A stretch of 64,000 bases of DNA from Brochothrix thermosphacta DSM 20171 = FSL F6-1036 (GCF_036884295.1 NZ_CP145608.1:2500038-2564037), one strand, 5' to 3'. Numbered from the stretch's first letter, positions 1-9,080 are shown. Notes: generated from the sequence alone by a model not told the origin. Numbers and translations: made by a program.

Positions 1-643
1 TTTCATAGATGCCTTCTTTTGTCGCATTAACATTGATTGTGGGGAAACCTGTTTCAACATAAGGAAGATCCAATTCAAACGTCGGACTGGTTAACGTCAC
101 AGTCGGTAACGTAATTGTTTGGTTATTCGGGTTGGATGCATAGAAAGTCTCTGCTGGATATTGTGCTATTGGAGAAAAATCTCTAATTTGATTATTTTCA
201 AAATGAAAAACGGAATACCTAGGTAATTTCGGAACATCATTAAACATAGACAAATCACTAATGTTATTTGATGAAACATCAAAAAAGAAATAATTACCTG
301 TAGATGCCTCCCAATTATTGAAAATTGGTAACAACGGTGATAAGTCACTGATATTATTTTCACTTAAGTACATCTCACCTAGATTCAAGGCATACCCTAG
401 CCCTTCCAAACTCGAAATATTCTTATTAACGGCCCTCAACTCTTTAAGTTTCAATAATGATTCGTCTGTTATGTCTGTATCGTCATTTAAATTTAATGTA
501 TCTTTAATCACGGTTCTCAATGCATTATCTGGGATAATTACTTGAGTCGCTGCCTTTGCATCTATACCAGTAAAACTTGCCGTACAGATAATTAACACTG
601 CAGAAATAACACTGATTAGACCTCTTCTATGCCTCTTATTCAT
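1..643 (-). CDS. Internalin-like leucine-rich-repeat surface protein, N-terminal part (cut by window edge)
   Basis: The frame is open from the ATG at 643 to base 1, giving 214 residues with no stop, so the C-terminus lies outside the window. The start has a good AGGAGAGG site. Residues 1 to about 31 form a signal peptide (KR-rich start, hydrophobic core, cleavage near DAKA). Residues about 45-130 carry leucine-rich repeats with the internalin-type N-x-I-S-D-L-S pattern (NNISDLSPL, NNISDLSMF, NNQIRDFSPI). An Ig-like beta region (TLPTVTLTSPTFELDLP) follows. Proteins of this layout in Listeriaceae usually end in an LPxTG or GW anchor, which cannot be seen here. The ligand is unknown. Confidence 0.85.
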   Translation of the reverse strand, partial: MNKRHRRGLISVISAVLIICTASFTGIDAKAATQVIIPDNALRTVIKDTLNLNDDTDITDESLLKLKELRAVNKNISSLEGLGYALNLGEMYLSENNISDLSPLLPIFNNWEASTGNYFFFDVSSNNISDLSMFNDVPKLPRYSVFHFENNQIRDFSPIAQYPAETFYASNPNNQTITLPTVTLTSPTFELDLPYVETGFPTINVNATKEGIYE

Positions 644-783
644 CTCAATCAACCTCTCCTCCATTTTTTGAAAAACAATTTAAAGACCCCTTCTTAATTG
701 TTTTTTTATAAAATACCCTTATTTCCAATAAGAGAAACGCTGATGACATATGGATATAGTAAGTGATATTTATATAACCAAAC

Positions 784-834
784 AAAAAATAACATGTATC
801 AAACGTAAAAAAACGATTGATACATGTTATTTTT
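784..834 (-). terminator. Rho-independent terminator after adaA
   Basis: Bases 787-802 pair with 817-832 as a perfect 16-bp stem with A/T-rich flanks on both sides. It lies just past the adaA stop codon and could work in both directions. Confidence 0.7.
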
Positions 835-851
835 GTTGATTGCACTTCACT

Positions 852-1412
852 CTAACTATCATTTTTTTTCGCATGTCTCTTTCGATATTGTAGCGGTGAT
901 TCGCCATACTTTTCACGAAATTTTTTAATAAAATAAGAGACATTTTCAATACCTGCTTTTTCTGCAATCACTTTTATCGCTAAATTACTTTGCAACAATT
1001 CTTTTTTTGCCGCCTGCAACCGTAGTTCTATTAACCTTTGTTGTGGTGTGATTCCTGTGAATTTTTTATATACATGGCGTAAGTAGGAAGGTGAACCATG
1101 AGCTAAATGACCTAAGTCCTCCAAACTTAATTTTTGCGCGTACTTCGTTTCTAAAATATTATTAATTGTTTTTATCCATTCCTCATTGTCTACTGGTTCG
1201 CCTAACGGCTGACATCTCTTACATTGCCGATATCCCCTCTGGCCGGGTTCATTTTTATCATAGTATACTGTAATATTTTGTCGGTTTGGCATTTTTGAAG
1301 GGCATGACGGGCGACAAAATATTTTTGTGCTTTTTACGGCATACCAAAAAATACCATCATATGTTTTATCATTATTTTTAATAGCTGCCCATTCTATATC
1401 TGTCACACTCAC
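852..1412 (-). CDS. adaA: AdaA-type methylphosphotriester-DNA methyltransferase / AraC-family activator
   Basis: The N-terminal Ada zinc domain carries the four cysteines C33, C37 (FCRPSCPS) and C64, C67 (CKRC); C33 is the expected methyl acceptor. The C-terminal half is an AraC-type double helix-turn-helix (SPSYLRHVYKKFTG and VSYFIKKFREKYGESP). In the family, methylation by DNA methylphosphotriesters turns the protein into an activator of the adaptive response to alkylation. I place the start at GTG 1412 because AGAAGG lies 8 nt upstream; a TTG at 1418 is too close to that site. It follows ogt by about 40 nt on the same strand, so the pair forms a small alkylation-repair operon. Confidence 0.9.
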   Translation of the reverse strand: MSVTDIEWAAIKNNDKTYDGIFWYAVKSTKIFCRPSCPSKMPNRQNITVYYDKNEPGQRGYRQCKRCQPLGEPVDNEEWIKTINNILETKYAQKLSLEDLGHLAHGSPSYLRHVYKKFTGITPQQRLIELRLQAAKKELLQSNLAIKVIAEKAGIENVSYFIKKFREKYGESPLQYRKRHAKKNDS

Positions 1413-1453
1413 ACACAATACCTTCTTTCTTTAACCACTTACCTTTAAAATGA

Positions 1454-1957
1454 TTATATCTGGGTACCCTCTATTTTTAACAGTTCTACTTTTCTATTTA
1501 CCCCGCCGGCATATCCGGTTAAAGAACCATTACTGCCTATCACACGATGACACGGCATAATAATCGAAATTGGATTATGTCCCACCGCACCACCAACGGC
1601 TCTGGCCGAACCGATATCCCCACCATATAAAAGGCGCAATTTGTCTACAATTGCTTGATACGTCATTGTTTCTCCATAAGGGATTGTTATCAATACCTCA
1701 CATACTTTTTTTCGGAAATCTGTCACCTTTGGGGCTAATACAAGTTGCCCCATCGTTGGGATATGCCCCATGAAATATTCATCTAGCCAACGTTTAGCTT
1801 CATCAATCATTAAATCTTGACCTGTAACGGCCTCTTCCAAATGGTAACCCGCACCATAATATTTCTGTTCTGAAAACCATACACCAATTAACGCTGTTCC
1901 ATCACTCAACAACAATAAATTGCCTAACGGTGATTCATAGTCGCTTTTTATTAACAT
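1454..1957 (-). CDS. ogt: Methylated-DNA--protein-cysteine methyltransferase
   Basis: 167 residues, normal for Ogt/AdaB. The active-site motif PCHRVIG has the methyl-accepting cysteine at about residue 136. The preceding helix-turn-helix region (PYGETMTYQAIVDKL) and the arginine-containing SARAVGGAVGHNP segment, followed by GYAGGVNRKVELLKIEG, complete the DNA-binding and active-site fold. It removes O6-alkyl groups from guanine by suicidal transfer. ATG 1957 has a GGGAGG site. It is the first gene of the ogt-adaA operon; B. subtilis has the reverse order (adaA-adaB). Confidence 0.95.
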   Translation of the reverse strand: MLIKSDYESPLGNLLLLSDGTALIGVWFSEQKYYGAGYHLEEAVTGQDLMIDEAKRWLDEYFMGHIPTMGQLVLAPKVTDFRKKVCEVLITIPYGETMTYQAIVDKLRLLYGGDIGSARAVGGAVGHNPISIIMPCHRVIGSNGSLTGYAGGVNRKVELLKIEGTQI

Positions 1958-2030
1958 CTTCTCATCCTCCCATTTCGTTGTGATAAAACGTCATGAAACT
2001 ACTTTTTCTCTTTAATCAGCTCTTCAATAT

Positions 2031-2062
2031 ATTATAGCAGTTTTAAAGATGTCAAAATGTCA
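2031..2062 (-). promoter_or_regulatory. Promoter of the ogt-adaA operon, extended -10 with weak -35
   Basis: Reading on the minus strand, TATAAT (bases 2031-2036) is preceded by TGC, an extended -10. At 17-bp spacing there is only CATTTT and no good -35; a TTGACA is present but only 13 bp away. A strong -10 with a poor -35 fits an activator-dependent promoter such as one switched on by methylated AdaA (inference). Confidence 0.45.
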
Positions 2063-2096
2063 CTATCTGTCTTTCTAAATAATGCTAATTTACAGA

Positions 2097-2131
2097 ACAA
2101 AAAGACACCACTTAAAAAGTGAGGTCTTTTT
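2097..2131 (-). terminator. Terminator after the MEKHLA gene
   Basis: AAAAAGACACCACTT and AAGTGAGGTCTTTTT form a 15-bp stem with two mismatches, flanked by A and T runs, directly past the stop at 2152. Confidence 0.65.
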
Positions 2132-2151
2132 ATATAAAATTATTTAGAAGA

Positions 2152-2622
2152 TTATACGTTAGTTAAAGAGTCTTTATCACTTTTAATCATCGCAGCAATG
2201 CCAATCATTTCACCTGACTCATTGATTACTTTCCAAATACTTCCCTCAGTTATTTCAAATAATTGTCCATTGCTATCAATTCTTGTACCCGTGTAACTAT
2301 TGGATATTCCTCTTAGCGTTACTTCTTCCAACATCTCATTACGTTGTTTTTGGTTTTGTGGTGGTGCACTTTTACGAGAAGGTAGTGCTAAAAATTGTTC
2401 TAAACTATAACCGAAAATTGTTTGCGCATGTTGATTAGCGTATATAAAATGGGGATCTTCTGCAATGTTTTGGACCAATAACCCATAAGGTGCCTCTTCC
2501 TCTAACCACCGTTGTCTTTGTTCCTCTTGCTTTTCTTCTGAAATAGGTAAATTTTCCCCCATCCAAATTTTATAAGAAGCATCAATGAGTGAAAGTATTT
2601 GATCTCTTTTTTTGCCATCCAT
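2152..2622 (-). CDS. MEKHLA (PAS-like) domain protein
   Basis: 156 residues. The whole protein matches the MEKHLA pattern, a PAS-like fold: SYKIWMGENL near the start, then APYGLLVQN...DPHFIYANQ, FGYSLEQFLALPSRKSA, RGISNSYTGTRI and IWKVINESGEMIGIAA. Such domains are thought to sense small ligands or redox state; no output domain is present. The ATG at 2622 is chosen because GAGAGG lies 9 nt upstream; the in-frame ATG at 2631 touches that site. It starts 15 nt after the stop of the TPP-dependent enzyme and so is probably co-transcribed and functionally linked to it. The ligand and partner are unknown. Confidence 0.8.
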   Translation of the reverse strand: MDGKKRDQILSLIDASYKIWMGENLPISEEKQEEQRQRWLEEEAPYGLLVQNIAEDPHFIYANQHAQTIFGYSLEQFLALPSRKSAPPQNQKQRNEMLEEVTLRGISNSYTGTRIDSNGQLFEITEGSIWKVINESGEMIGIAAMIKSDKDSLTNV

Positions 2623-2637
2623 TTTTGTCATCCTCTC

Positions 2638-4338
2638 TTATAAATTACGCACCCGTGGATTTTGTCCCAAAATTTGATTCGGATAAACAGGGATCGTCAC
2701 TAAAATAGATTGTTTTTTATACCTTTCAAGTTCATTTAAAATATCTTCAAAATTCGATAAATCTGGTGCTACAGTATAACTAAGCCAACCAGAGGCTTCA
2801 GCTATTTTTCCATAATCTACCTGTTGTAATGTATCATGGTATTTTTCTGGAGGAACACTTGGCAATATTGCAGGCAGTCCTTGCGCTACAATTGAATAAG
2901 TATGATTGTCTAAAATAAATAAAACGATGCCTAAATTTTTAGCTTCATTTAAACTTCCACCATATAATCTAAAACAACCATCACCACTAAACAAGTAAAT
3001 ACGCTTATCTGGTTGTGCTAACTTTGCCCCTACAGCTACGCCATAGGCACCACCCATAGCTGATCCTCGGTAAAAAGAAAAATAAGTGATAGTGTCATTG
3101 GGTCTTTGTGTAACATACTGATAATCTTTATACGCGAGACAAACATCGCTGATAACCAAACTCCCCGGTTGCCACCACTTGTGCAAATGTTGGTAAACTA
3201 TTTTCATATCTGCGTAATGGGCACGGGGTGGTTCAAGAACACATGTATTCAATTCAACTGGCGCAAGGGGGCTTGCCGTTGTACTGTACACTTCGCGTTT
3301 ACCTTCTGTAATAATCGTTTTTAAAACCTTAGTGATAGGTGCGTTTATTTGATGGAATTCATGTAACGCGCTATGCTGAAAACTCCCTCGGATGTGACCA
3401 TATGCATTGGCTGTTTGTGTGATAAAAAAGACATCTCCAGCTGCAAATTTTTGTAAATTCGTTGTGTACTCATCAGGTGTAACACCTACACAGATGACAA
3501 CATCATCTTCAGTCATTGACTCCCATAAATTTAACGCTTTATCGTTTCCACCAAACGAGATACAGCCATAACCATAAGGGTTTTCACTCCCAACACAGTT
3601 GACACCATTCATACTCCAGACTGTTGCGGCTGCCAATTCAATAGAGACCGCTGTTGTTAATTGTCTTATATCCGTTTCATGTAACCCTTCTTCTCCTACT
3701 AAAAGAAGCACGCGGCGATCCTTTACTTTTTTCTTTAATAATTGAACGAAAATAGCTATTTCTATACTGCTATCATGTAACTTGTTTTTAATAATTTTTG
3801 GTTCTTCTGACATTGGTAAGTTCATGATTTCATTATCCAATAAAAAAACAACTGCCTTTCGGGACAATAATGCTTTTCCTGCCTGTTCTAAGTATTTTGC
3901 AAAGGTATATGGATTATCTAATAGAAAGACATCTTCTATTTCAGCCTCTAATTGTTTAATAATATTGCTCCCATAAATTGAGGTATCCTGTAATGCACTA
4001 TCTTCTTGATGACGTCTGGTTGAAATCGGAAAAATATACACCGATGGAATATCATGTAGTTTAGCATCGGATAAGCCACATGCTAACAGTTTAGTTGCGG
4101 CTCCAGTCGTAGCAATAGCTCCTCCCACCTTACCCGTTGCAAGGTAATGACCTAGTGGGGCAAAGCCCGCAGGGTATTCACTGATAGTAAATAACGCTGG
4201 TTTTATTTGATTGGGTTCATAAGGTGTTAAGTATTTCACATAATGAACAACCCCACCCCCAGTTACACCTGTATATATATCAATACCAAAAGCAGCCAGG
4301 TAGTCTACTAACGTTTCAAATCCATCTCTTTTATTCAT
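2638..4338 (-). CDS. Thiamine-pyrophosphate-dependent enzyme, 2-oxoacid decarboxylase/acetolactate synthase-like, substrate unknown
   Basis: 566 residues in the three-domain order of the superfamily. The N-terminal PYR domain has the conserved glutamate in SEYPAGFAPLGHYLATG and the TTGAATKLLACGLSDAKLHDIPSVYIF segment follows in shorter form to the family consensus. The C-terminal PP domain (about 410-530) has GSAMGGAYGVAVGAKLA, then a GDG...LDN Mg/TPP motif (SGDGCFRLYGG to FILDNHTYSIV). The PP motif departs from the usual pyruvate oxidase, acetolactate synthase and indolepyruvate decarboxylase forms, so I do not assign a substrate. RBS AAGGGAG sits about 10 nt before ATG 4338. The next gene encodes a MEKHLA protein, an uncommon partner. 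A decarboxylase or carboligase activity is likely. Confidence 0.75.
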   Translation of the reverse strand: MNKRDGFETLVDYLAAFGIDIYTGVTGGGVVHYVKYLTPYEPNQIKPALFTISEYPAGFAPLGHYLATGKVGGAIATTGAATKLLACGLSDAKLHDIPSVYIFPISTRRHQEDSALQDTSIYGSNIIKQLEAEIEDVFLLDNPYTFAKYLEQAGKALLSRKAVVFLLDNEIMNLPMSEEPKIIKNKLHDSSIEIAIFVQLLKKKVKDRRVLLLVGEEGLHETDIRQLTTAVSIELAAATVWSMNGVNCVGSENPYGYGCISFGGNDKALNLWESMTEDDVVICVGVTPDEYTTNLQKFAAGDVFFITQTANAYGHIRGSFQHSALHEFHQINAPITKVLKTIITEGKREVYSTTASPLAPVELNTCVLEPPRAHYADMKIVYQHLHKWWQPGSLVISDVCLAYKDYQYVTQRPNDTITYFSFYRGSAMGGAYGVAVGAKLAQPDKRIYLFSGDGCFRLYGGSLNEAKNLGIVLFILDNHTYSIVAQGLPAILPSVPPEKYHDTLQQVDYGKIAEASGWLSYTVAPDLSNFEDILNELERYKKQSILVTIPVYPNQILGQNPRVRNL

Positions 4339-4991
4339 AGCTGCATTTCTCCCTTTTTATTAAATCCTTATCAGATATATTATTAATCTTGATGTTTCAA
4401 ATGAACACTTCACCAGCCAAAATCTCAATAAGGCACATTAGTGGTATACCCTTAAAAATAGAGTTAAACACATGTTAGGTAGCGTTTTTTTGTTGATAGT
4501 TTTATCAAAATGTATTTTTATCAACTCATTTTATGCATAAAAAAAGACTGCTTATACCACTTGAAAAGTGAGATATAAACAATCGGGCTAGTAATTACTT
4601 ATACAACTAGTTTTGATTTTAAATGAGCTGATTTAATTGAGCAATTATCTATCAACTTAAATTCATTTTACCTCTATTTTTAGAATTTACCATTTAAGCT
4701 TAGAGGAACTTCATTCATTTTTTATTTTTTCTACGACCACAGATTTCTTTAAGACATCTCACGAATGAAAATACTCAAAAAGACTGCACGTATCGCTTCT
4801 AAATACCTGAAAGTACTATGGTGTAAGCAGTCTCTACTATGTATGAAATTAATAAAAAAATAAACTACTTAAGACAAACTAGAACAGTATGTTTGTCTTA
4901 AATAGTTTATAATTTGATTTAAACCGTACCGAATCTCTTCAGTCTGGCCCAGCGGTCGAATCACCGATTCACTGTTTCTATAAATAAAATA
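4339..4991. other. 653-bp non-coding region with three terminator-like hairpins
   Basis: No convincing ORF. On the minus strand it holds three hairpins. One is at 4539-4584, with an 11-bp outer and 5-bp inner stem ending GCAGTCTTTTTTT. One is at 4781-4833, closed by AGACTGC/GCAGTCT and followed by TTTTT. The third is the long near-perfect stem at 4862-4908. The first two share the GACTGC base, which suggests a duplicated terminator or a small RNA; no T-box signature is present. Confidence 0.5.
4862..4908 (-). terminator. Terminator after the Abi gene
   Basis: Bases 4862-4879 pair with 4891-4908 over 18 bp with one mismatch, 84 bp past the stop at 4992. Confidence 0.65.
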
Positions 4992-5969
4992 CTACAGCTT
5001 ATTGTCATAATTGTCAAGAATTAAACGTAATGTACTGAAAAACTTCATTATCTCACTCCCTTGATTAAGATAATGAAATCTAAGAGTACTCCTATCTACA
5101 AGACTAGATAAATCTTCACACCTATTTACCCTAGACCCTTGTCCCTTAACGAATTCGTCATGCATATATAATACACATATTACATCGTGAATTTTTTTCA
5201 TTTTATAATATGGTTTCTTAATGTTTAACTTGAAGCAATACCCAACTAAGCAATTATTGACGTGCTCCAAAGGATTACTTGATAAATCAAATAGAAACGG
5301 TGTGCTGTGCATACTCATATTTCTTACTCTTTTCACACCCGCTAATAACCCGCGTAAAGAACTGACGGACAAACCTTTTTTTGGGTACCTATTCAAATAA
5401 AATTCAAGCAATCGCGTAAACTCACCGAAGGACATTATTTCTAAAACTGCCCAAACAGGCGGACAATCTTTGTGAGTATTGTAAAGTGCATACTGATAAT
5501 TAGAAATATGACTAGCTTTTTTAAAAAGAGAATTTTTTGAAATAGGTGAATGAGACTTTTCAGTAGATTGAATAAACTGTTCGATAATATCATAACCATC
5601 TAAATTATTATTTTCAGTCACTTCCTTCATCAAAAGTGTTTTTAAGCTGTGTTCAATATCTAAACAAAACTGAGCAAGAATATATCGCAGTTGCATATCC
5701 ACACTCGCTATATCCCCCAAATAAGAAAACTCTAGATTTAAATATTTACCTTCACTACTCTTGTTAAAATTTCGTTTGTAAACAGTTAATTTATAATAGT
5801 AGTTCAAATTTTCTAAGTTCTTTTTGGCATTTTCTTTTGTAACTATTGAGAATTTAACGCCCTTAACTTCTAAGGCATTCAACAATGTAATGAGGTCTTT
5901 TTTTGGATACCTGATTTTATGCTCTTTTATTTCTTCAATTTTCAAGGTGCAACCATCTTGTTTTGTCAC
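4992..5969 (-). CDS. Abi family (AbiD/AbiF-like) abortive-infection protein with HEPN-type motif
   Basis: 325 residues, matching the Abi_2 family layout: N-terminal NLNYYYKLTVYKRNF, then the conserved helix SVDMQLRYILAQFCLDIEHSLKTLL, and near residue 216 RNMSMH, an R-N-x3-H motif of the HEPN ribonuclease type. In the family such proteins block phage growth, probably by RNA cleavage; nuclease activity here is inferred from the motif only. GTG 5969 is chosen because GGAG lies 7 nt upstream. The gene stands alone between two non-coding stretches near tRNA-Lys, a typical place for acquired defence genes. The phage trigger is unknown. Confidence 0.75.
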   Translation of the reverse strand: MTKQDGCTLKIEEIKEHKIRYPKKDLITLLNALEVKGVKFSIVTKENAKKNLENLNYYYKLTVYKRNFNKSSEGKYLNLEFSYLGDIASVDMQLRYILAQFCLDIEHSLKTLLMKEVTENNNLDGYDIIEQFIQSTEKSHSPISKNSLFKKASHISNYQYALYNTHKDCPPVWAVLEIMSFGEFTRLLEFYLNRYPKKGLSVSSLRGLLAGVKRVRNMSMHSTPFLFDLSSNPLEHVNNCLVGYCFKLNIKKPYYKMKKIHDVICVLYMHDEFVKGQGSRVNRCEDLSSLVDRSTLRFHYLNQGSEIMKFFSTLRLILDNYDNKL

Positions 5970-6210
5970 ATAAATTCTCCTATTTTAATATTTAACTAAA
6001 GTCTATCGTTTATTAGAACATTATGCAACCTTAATCAAAAACACTATAACTTACCCTGAAAATCTGTTTCACCCAGTAAGTAACAATAAACATATAAACT
6101 CATGACATTATGACAGTTCTGATTGAGAGTGACTATAAGGGAAAATCGGTCTCTGAATATCCTGCAGTGTAATCACCTTACCATAGCTTTACCCACGGCT
6201 GGAAATGACT

Positions 6211-6239
6211 GCAAAAACAGCTACCCAAAGGTAGCTGTT
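6211..6239 (-). terminator. Terminator of the tRNA-Lys transcript
   Basis: AACAGCTACC at 6216-6225 pairs perfectly with GGTAGCTGTT at 6230-6239; on the minus strand it is followed by TTTTTGC. Confidence 0.65.
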
Positions 6240-6300
6240 AATTTAAAACAATCGAAAGGATTGGCACCTAAAAAATGGAACGGTACTGTTGCGCTATTAA

Positions 6301-6456
6301 CATAAGGATTGGCACTCAATTTCCCGTGAAAATTTCCGTCCCATGCTGTTCTCGTAAGCGAATAAATTCGCAACAATGCCAACATAAGGATTGGTACTCA
6401 ATTTTCCGTGAAAATTTCCGTCCCATGCTGTTCTCGTAAGCGAATAAATTCGCAAC
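6301..6456. repeat. Tandem 82-bp direct repeat downstream of tRNA-Lys
   Basis: Copy 1 starts at 6301 and copy 2 at 6383. About 73 of the 82 bases are shared with two substitutions, and each copy contains the small palindrome GCGAATAAATTCGC. A fragment (AAAGGATTGGCAC) near 6255 looks like a third, decayed copy. Confidence 0.85.
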
Positions 6457-6470
6457 GATAACAGCAATAA

Positions 6471-6543
<73 letters not shown>

Positions 6544-6619
6544 AAACTATCATATAACTCTTACAAATAATAGTATACGCTTCTTACTTATCAATGCAAC
6601 TAATCGAGTTGCATCGCTA

Positions 6620-7507
6620 TTACTTCGTTTTTTTTATGTATATCGCTTGGCTGCCCATCTGTTCCCAGGCTGCAATAAAATCAGCACGATTAACAGTTTG
6701 GTCTTTTTCACCATACGGATTATTTAAATACACGTTATCTTTATCAAAACCTGTTAAAACAACCGAATGCATATCATATGTGATGTCTATTGGTCCTGCG
6801 GCTGTCTCCCACGTCTGCATATTCGTAACTGGGCTAAATGTACTTGTAACGATTACCCACACTGGTTGGCCTTCAGAAAGTGCTTCTATCACATTACTAA
6901 AGCCTTTACCGCTAATGTCTTTCACTCTATTTGAATCGACATAATCTGTTGCTAATTGAGCTATCGGGTCATGATACACACCTAATCCTGGTGTTTCACC
7001 GGAAACACTTCCCACAAAACCTTCGTGAGGGTTCCCTTTTAATCCCGTTTCATCTTCTAATGGAACTGTCGTAATAGCCTCTGCCAATTGTTGTTTCGTA
7101 ATATTAATATCATTAAAATTAAGCATCATGGCTAAAGATGTGACTTCACAACCATTAAATAAACGTGGATCATCCATTTGATTCAATAATGGTACATCAA
7201 TTTTAGCACTACGGTTAGAGTTTTCTTTTTTCACTTGTTGTTTTTTTATAACTTTAAATTTTTCAGAATATTTCTTGATATCTTTTTTATCGGTTAGTTC
7301 TTTAATCGTTTTCTCAACTCGTTTAATATCAGTTGCTTGTAAAGTATCTGCAGCTGTTTCAAACTCTTTATCTAAACGCATAACAATCACTTCTTGTGAT
7401 CTTTTTTCAGTTGCCTTTGTATGAAACTGACAAACACTAACAAATGTCACTACAATAATTGCAGTAATTACTAGCGCTGAAATACGTCGTTGCTTTTTTG
7501 TTAACAA
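6620..7507 (-). CDS. Membrane-anchored C39-like cysteine peptidase family protein
   Basis: About 295 residues. After a basic N-terminus (KKQRR) comes one transmembrane segment, then a charged lysine-rich spacer to about residue 100, then a peptidase_C39_2-type domain. The likely catalytic cysteine is in NGCEVTSLAMML (about residue 120), the histidine in DMHSVVLTGFD (about 247) and the polar residue in LNNPYGE. The domain should face outside. The substrate is unknown; relatives are found as bacteriocin/cell-wall peptidases or as uncharacterised exoproteins. TTG 7507 has AGGGG 8 nt upstream; GTG 7516 is an alternative but too close to that site. Confidence 0.8.
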   Translation of the reverse strand: MLTKKQRRISALVITAIIVVTFVSVCQFHTKATEKRSQEVIVMRLDKEFETAADTLQATDIKRVEKTIKELTDKKDIKKYSEKFKVIKKQQVKKENSNRSAKIDVPLLNQMDDPRLFNGCEVTSLAMMLNFNDINITKQQLAEAITTVPLEDETGLKGNPHEGFVGSVSGETPGLGVYHDPIAQLATDYVDSNRVKDISGKGFSNVIEALSEGQPVWVIVTSTFSPVTNMQTWETAAGPIDITYDMHSVVLTGFDKDNVYLNNPYGEKDQTVNRADFIAAWEQMGSQAIYIKKTK

Positions 7508-7553
7508 TTTTCTCACCCCTAACTACTCGTTACCCTATCCAATAAATCCACAA

Positions 7554-7569
7554 TGTTTCACATGAAACT
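7554..7569. promoter_or_regulatory. parS-like site
   Basis: TGTTTCACATGAAACT differs at two of 16 positions from the parS consensus TGTTTCACGTGAAACA. The same CACATG variant appears complete at 51718. Confidence 0.5.
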
Positions 7570-7621
7570 ATTACACTTATCCCTTACTTTAACTGTAACA
7601 TAACTCATCTTACTTCAATAA

Positions 7622-7660
7622 AAAAAAGACTTATCCGCAACAGTGCAGATAAGTCTTAAA
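7622..7660 (-). terminator. Terminator after purA
   Basis: AAGACTTATC at 7627-7636 pairs with GATAAGTCTT at 7648-7657, with an A run giving U's on the minus strand just past the purA stop. Confidence 0.75.
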
Positions 7661-7664
7661 CTAT

Positions 7665-8954
7665 TTATTTTGACCAAACATCTTTAAGTACAATTGTTTG
7701 TTTACGATCAGGACCAACAGAGAACATTGATACAGGGACCTTAGTCAATTCAGCAATACGTTCAACATAACGTTGTGCTGCTTCTGGTAATTCTTCAAAA
7801 GAAGTAACACCTGTAATGTCTTCACTCCAACCTGGCATTTCTTCATAAACAGGTTCACATTTAGCTAACTCTTTTAAGCTAGCTGGGAATTCACGCGTGA
7901 TAGCACCGTTGTATTTGTATGCTGTACAAATTTTCAAGGTATCTAAACCGCTAAGTACATCTAAAAGCATGACAGATAAGTCAGTTAGACCACTCACACG
8001 ACAAGCATGTGAAACAACCACACTATCAAACCAACCTACACGACGCTTACGTCCTGTAACTGTTCCATATTCGCGACCAATTTCACGAATACGATCGCCG
8101 ATTTCATCATCTAATTGTGTTGGGAATGGACCGTCACCTACACGAGAGCTGTATGCCTTAACTACACCTACAACATAATCAACTTTAGATGGTCCTACAC
8201 CCGAACCATTAGCTACACCACCAGCAGTAGGGTTAGAAGAAGTTACATACGGATATGTTCCTTGATCAATATCTAACATTACGCCTTGTGCACCTTCAAA
8301 TAAAACACGTTTATTTTCATCTAAAGCATCATTTAAAATAATTGAAGTGTCACAAACTAACTCTTTAATTTGTTGACCATACTCATAAAACTCTTCGAAA
8401 ATCTCTTCGAATGTAAAGCCTTCTACTTCGTAAAAGCGTTCAAACATACGGTTCTTTTCACCAAGATTATAAAGTAATTTTTCTTTGAATACTTCTTTAT
8501 CTAATAAATCTACCATACGGATACCCACACGCGATGCTTTATCCATGTATGCTGGTCCAATACCTTTATTAGTTGTACCAATTTTATTATCGCCACGACG
8601 TGCTTCATCTGCTTCATCTAAACGAATATGGTACGGTAAAATAACATGCGCACGATTACTAATACGTAATGTAGACGTGTTAACGCCTTTATCTTGCAGA
8701 TACTTCATTTCACGTAAAAGTGCTTTTGGATTAACAACCATTCCGTTGCCAATGATACTTAACTTATCATCATAAAAAATACCTGATGGAATCAATTGTA
8801 ATTTATACGTTTCCCCATCAAACTTAATTGTATGACCTGCATTATCGCCACCTTGATAGCGTGCAATTATTTCGGCATGTTCACTTAAAAAGTCTGTGAT
8901 TTTACCCTTACCTTCGTCACCCCATTGTGTACCTACTACAACAACTGAAGACAT
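7665..8954 (-). CDS. purA: Adenylosuccinate synthetase
   Basis: 429 residues, the normal length. The N-terminal P-loop-like motif is [11 protein letters not shown], followed by the catalytic-region GDNAGHT, then [12 protein letters not shown] and the C-terminal [14 protein letters not shown]. It condenses IMP with aspartate using GTP, the first step from IMP to AMP. ATG 8954 has GAGGTG upstream. It is monocistronic, with its own promoter, PurR boxes and terminator, as in other Bacillales, and lies close to dnaB-rplI-gdpP as in Listeria, here separated by the mannitol operon and an exporter. Confidence 0.98.
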   Translation of the reverse strand: MSSVVVVGTQWGDEGKGKITDFLSEHAEIIARYQGGDNAGHTIKFDGETYKLQLIPSGIFYDDKLSIIGNGMVVNPKALLREMKYLQDKGVNTSTLRISNRAHVILPYHIRLDEADEARRGDNKIGTTNKGIGPAYMDKASRVGIRMVDLLDKEVFKEKLLYNLGEKNRMFERFYEVEGFTFEEIFEEFYEYGQQIKELVCDTSIILNDALDENKRVLFEGAQGVMLDIDQGTYPYVTSSNPTAGGVANGSGVGPSKVDYVVGVVKAYSSRVGDGPFPTQLDDEIGDRIREIGREYGTVTGRKRRVGWFDSVVVSHACRVSGLTDLSVMLLDVLSGLDTLKICTAYKYNGAITREFPASLKELAKCEPVYEEMPGWSEDITGVTSFEELPEAAQRYVERIAELTKVPVSMFSVGPDRKQTIVLKDVWSK

Positions 8955-9003
8955 TCTAACACCTCATTCAAAAATTTTGTTATATACATTAAATCCACTC
9001 TCA

Positions 9004-9032
9004 ATTTTACAACATTAAGCGTCTGTGGTCAA
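9004..9032 (-). promoter_or_regulatory. purA promoter
   Basis: On the minus strand TTGACC (9027-9032), 17-bp spacer, TAAAAT (9004-9009), about 50 nt before the purA start. Confidence 0.6.
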
Positions 9033-9035
9033 TCT

Positions 9036-9080
9036 ATTTACGAACAATGCTAAGCAATAACGATCTATCTGTTCGCTTTT
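9036..9080 (-). promoter_or_regulatory. Pair of PurBoxes (PurR operator)
   Basis: ATTTACGAACAAT at 9036-9048 matches the PurBox consensus AWWWCCGAACWWT at 12 of 13 positions. An inverted second box centred on GTTCG at 9071-9075 matches at 10 of 13. The pair sits just upstream of the purA -35, where PurR binds in B. subtilis. The spacing is 2-3 bp longer than in B. subtilis. Confidence 0.5.

Larger units (their letters stand above)
5970..6470. other. Non-coding region 3' of tRNA-Lys with terminator and repeats
   Basis: No gene is supported. It holds a tRNA terminator near 6211-6239 and a tandem repeat at 6301-6456. Short open frames here are artefacts of the repeat and the tRNA. Confidence 0.5.

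Noticed and set aside
4339..4991. T-box or amino-acid leader
   Set aside because: No AGGGTGG-type T-box sequence, no specifier loop and no downstream aminoacyl-tRNA synthetase or transporter on this strand.
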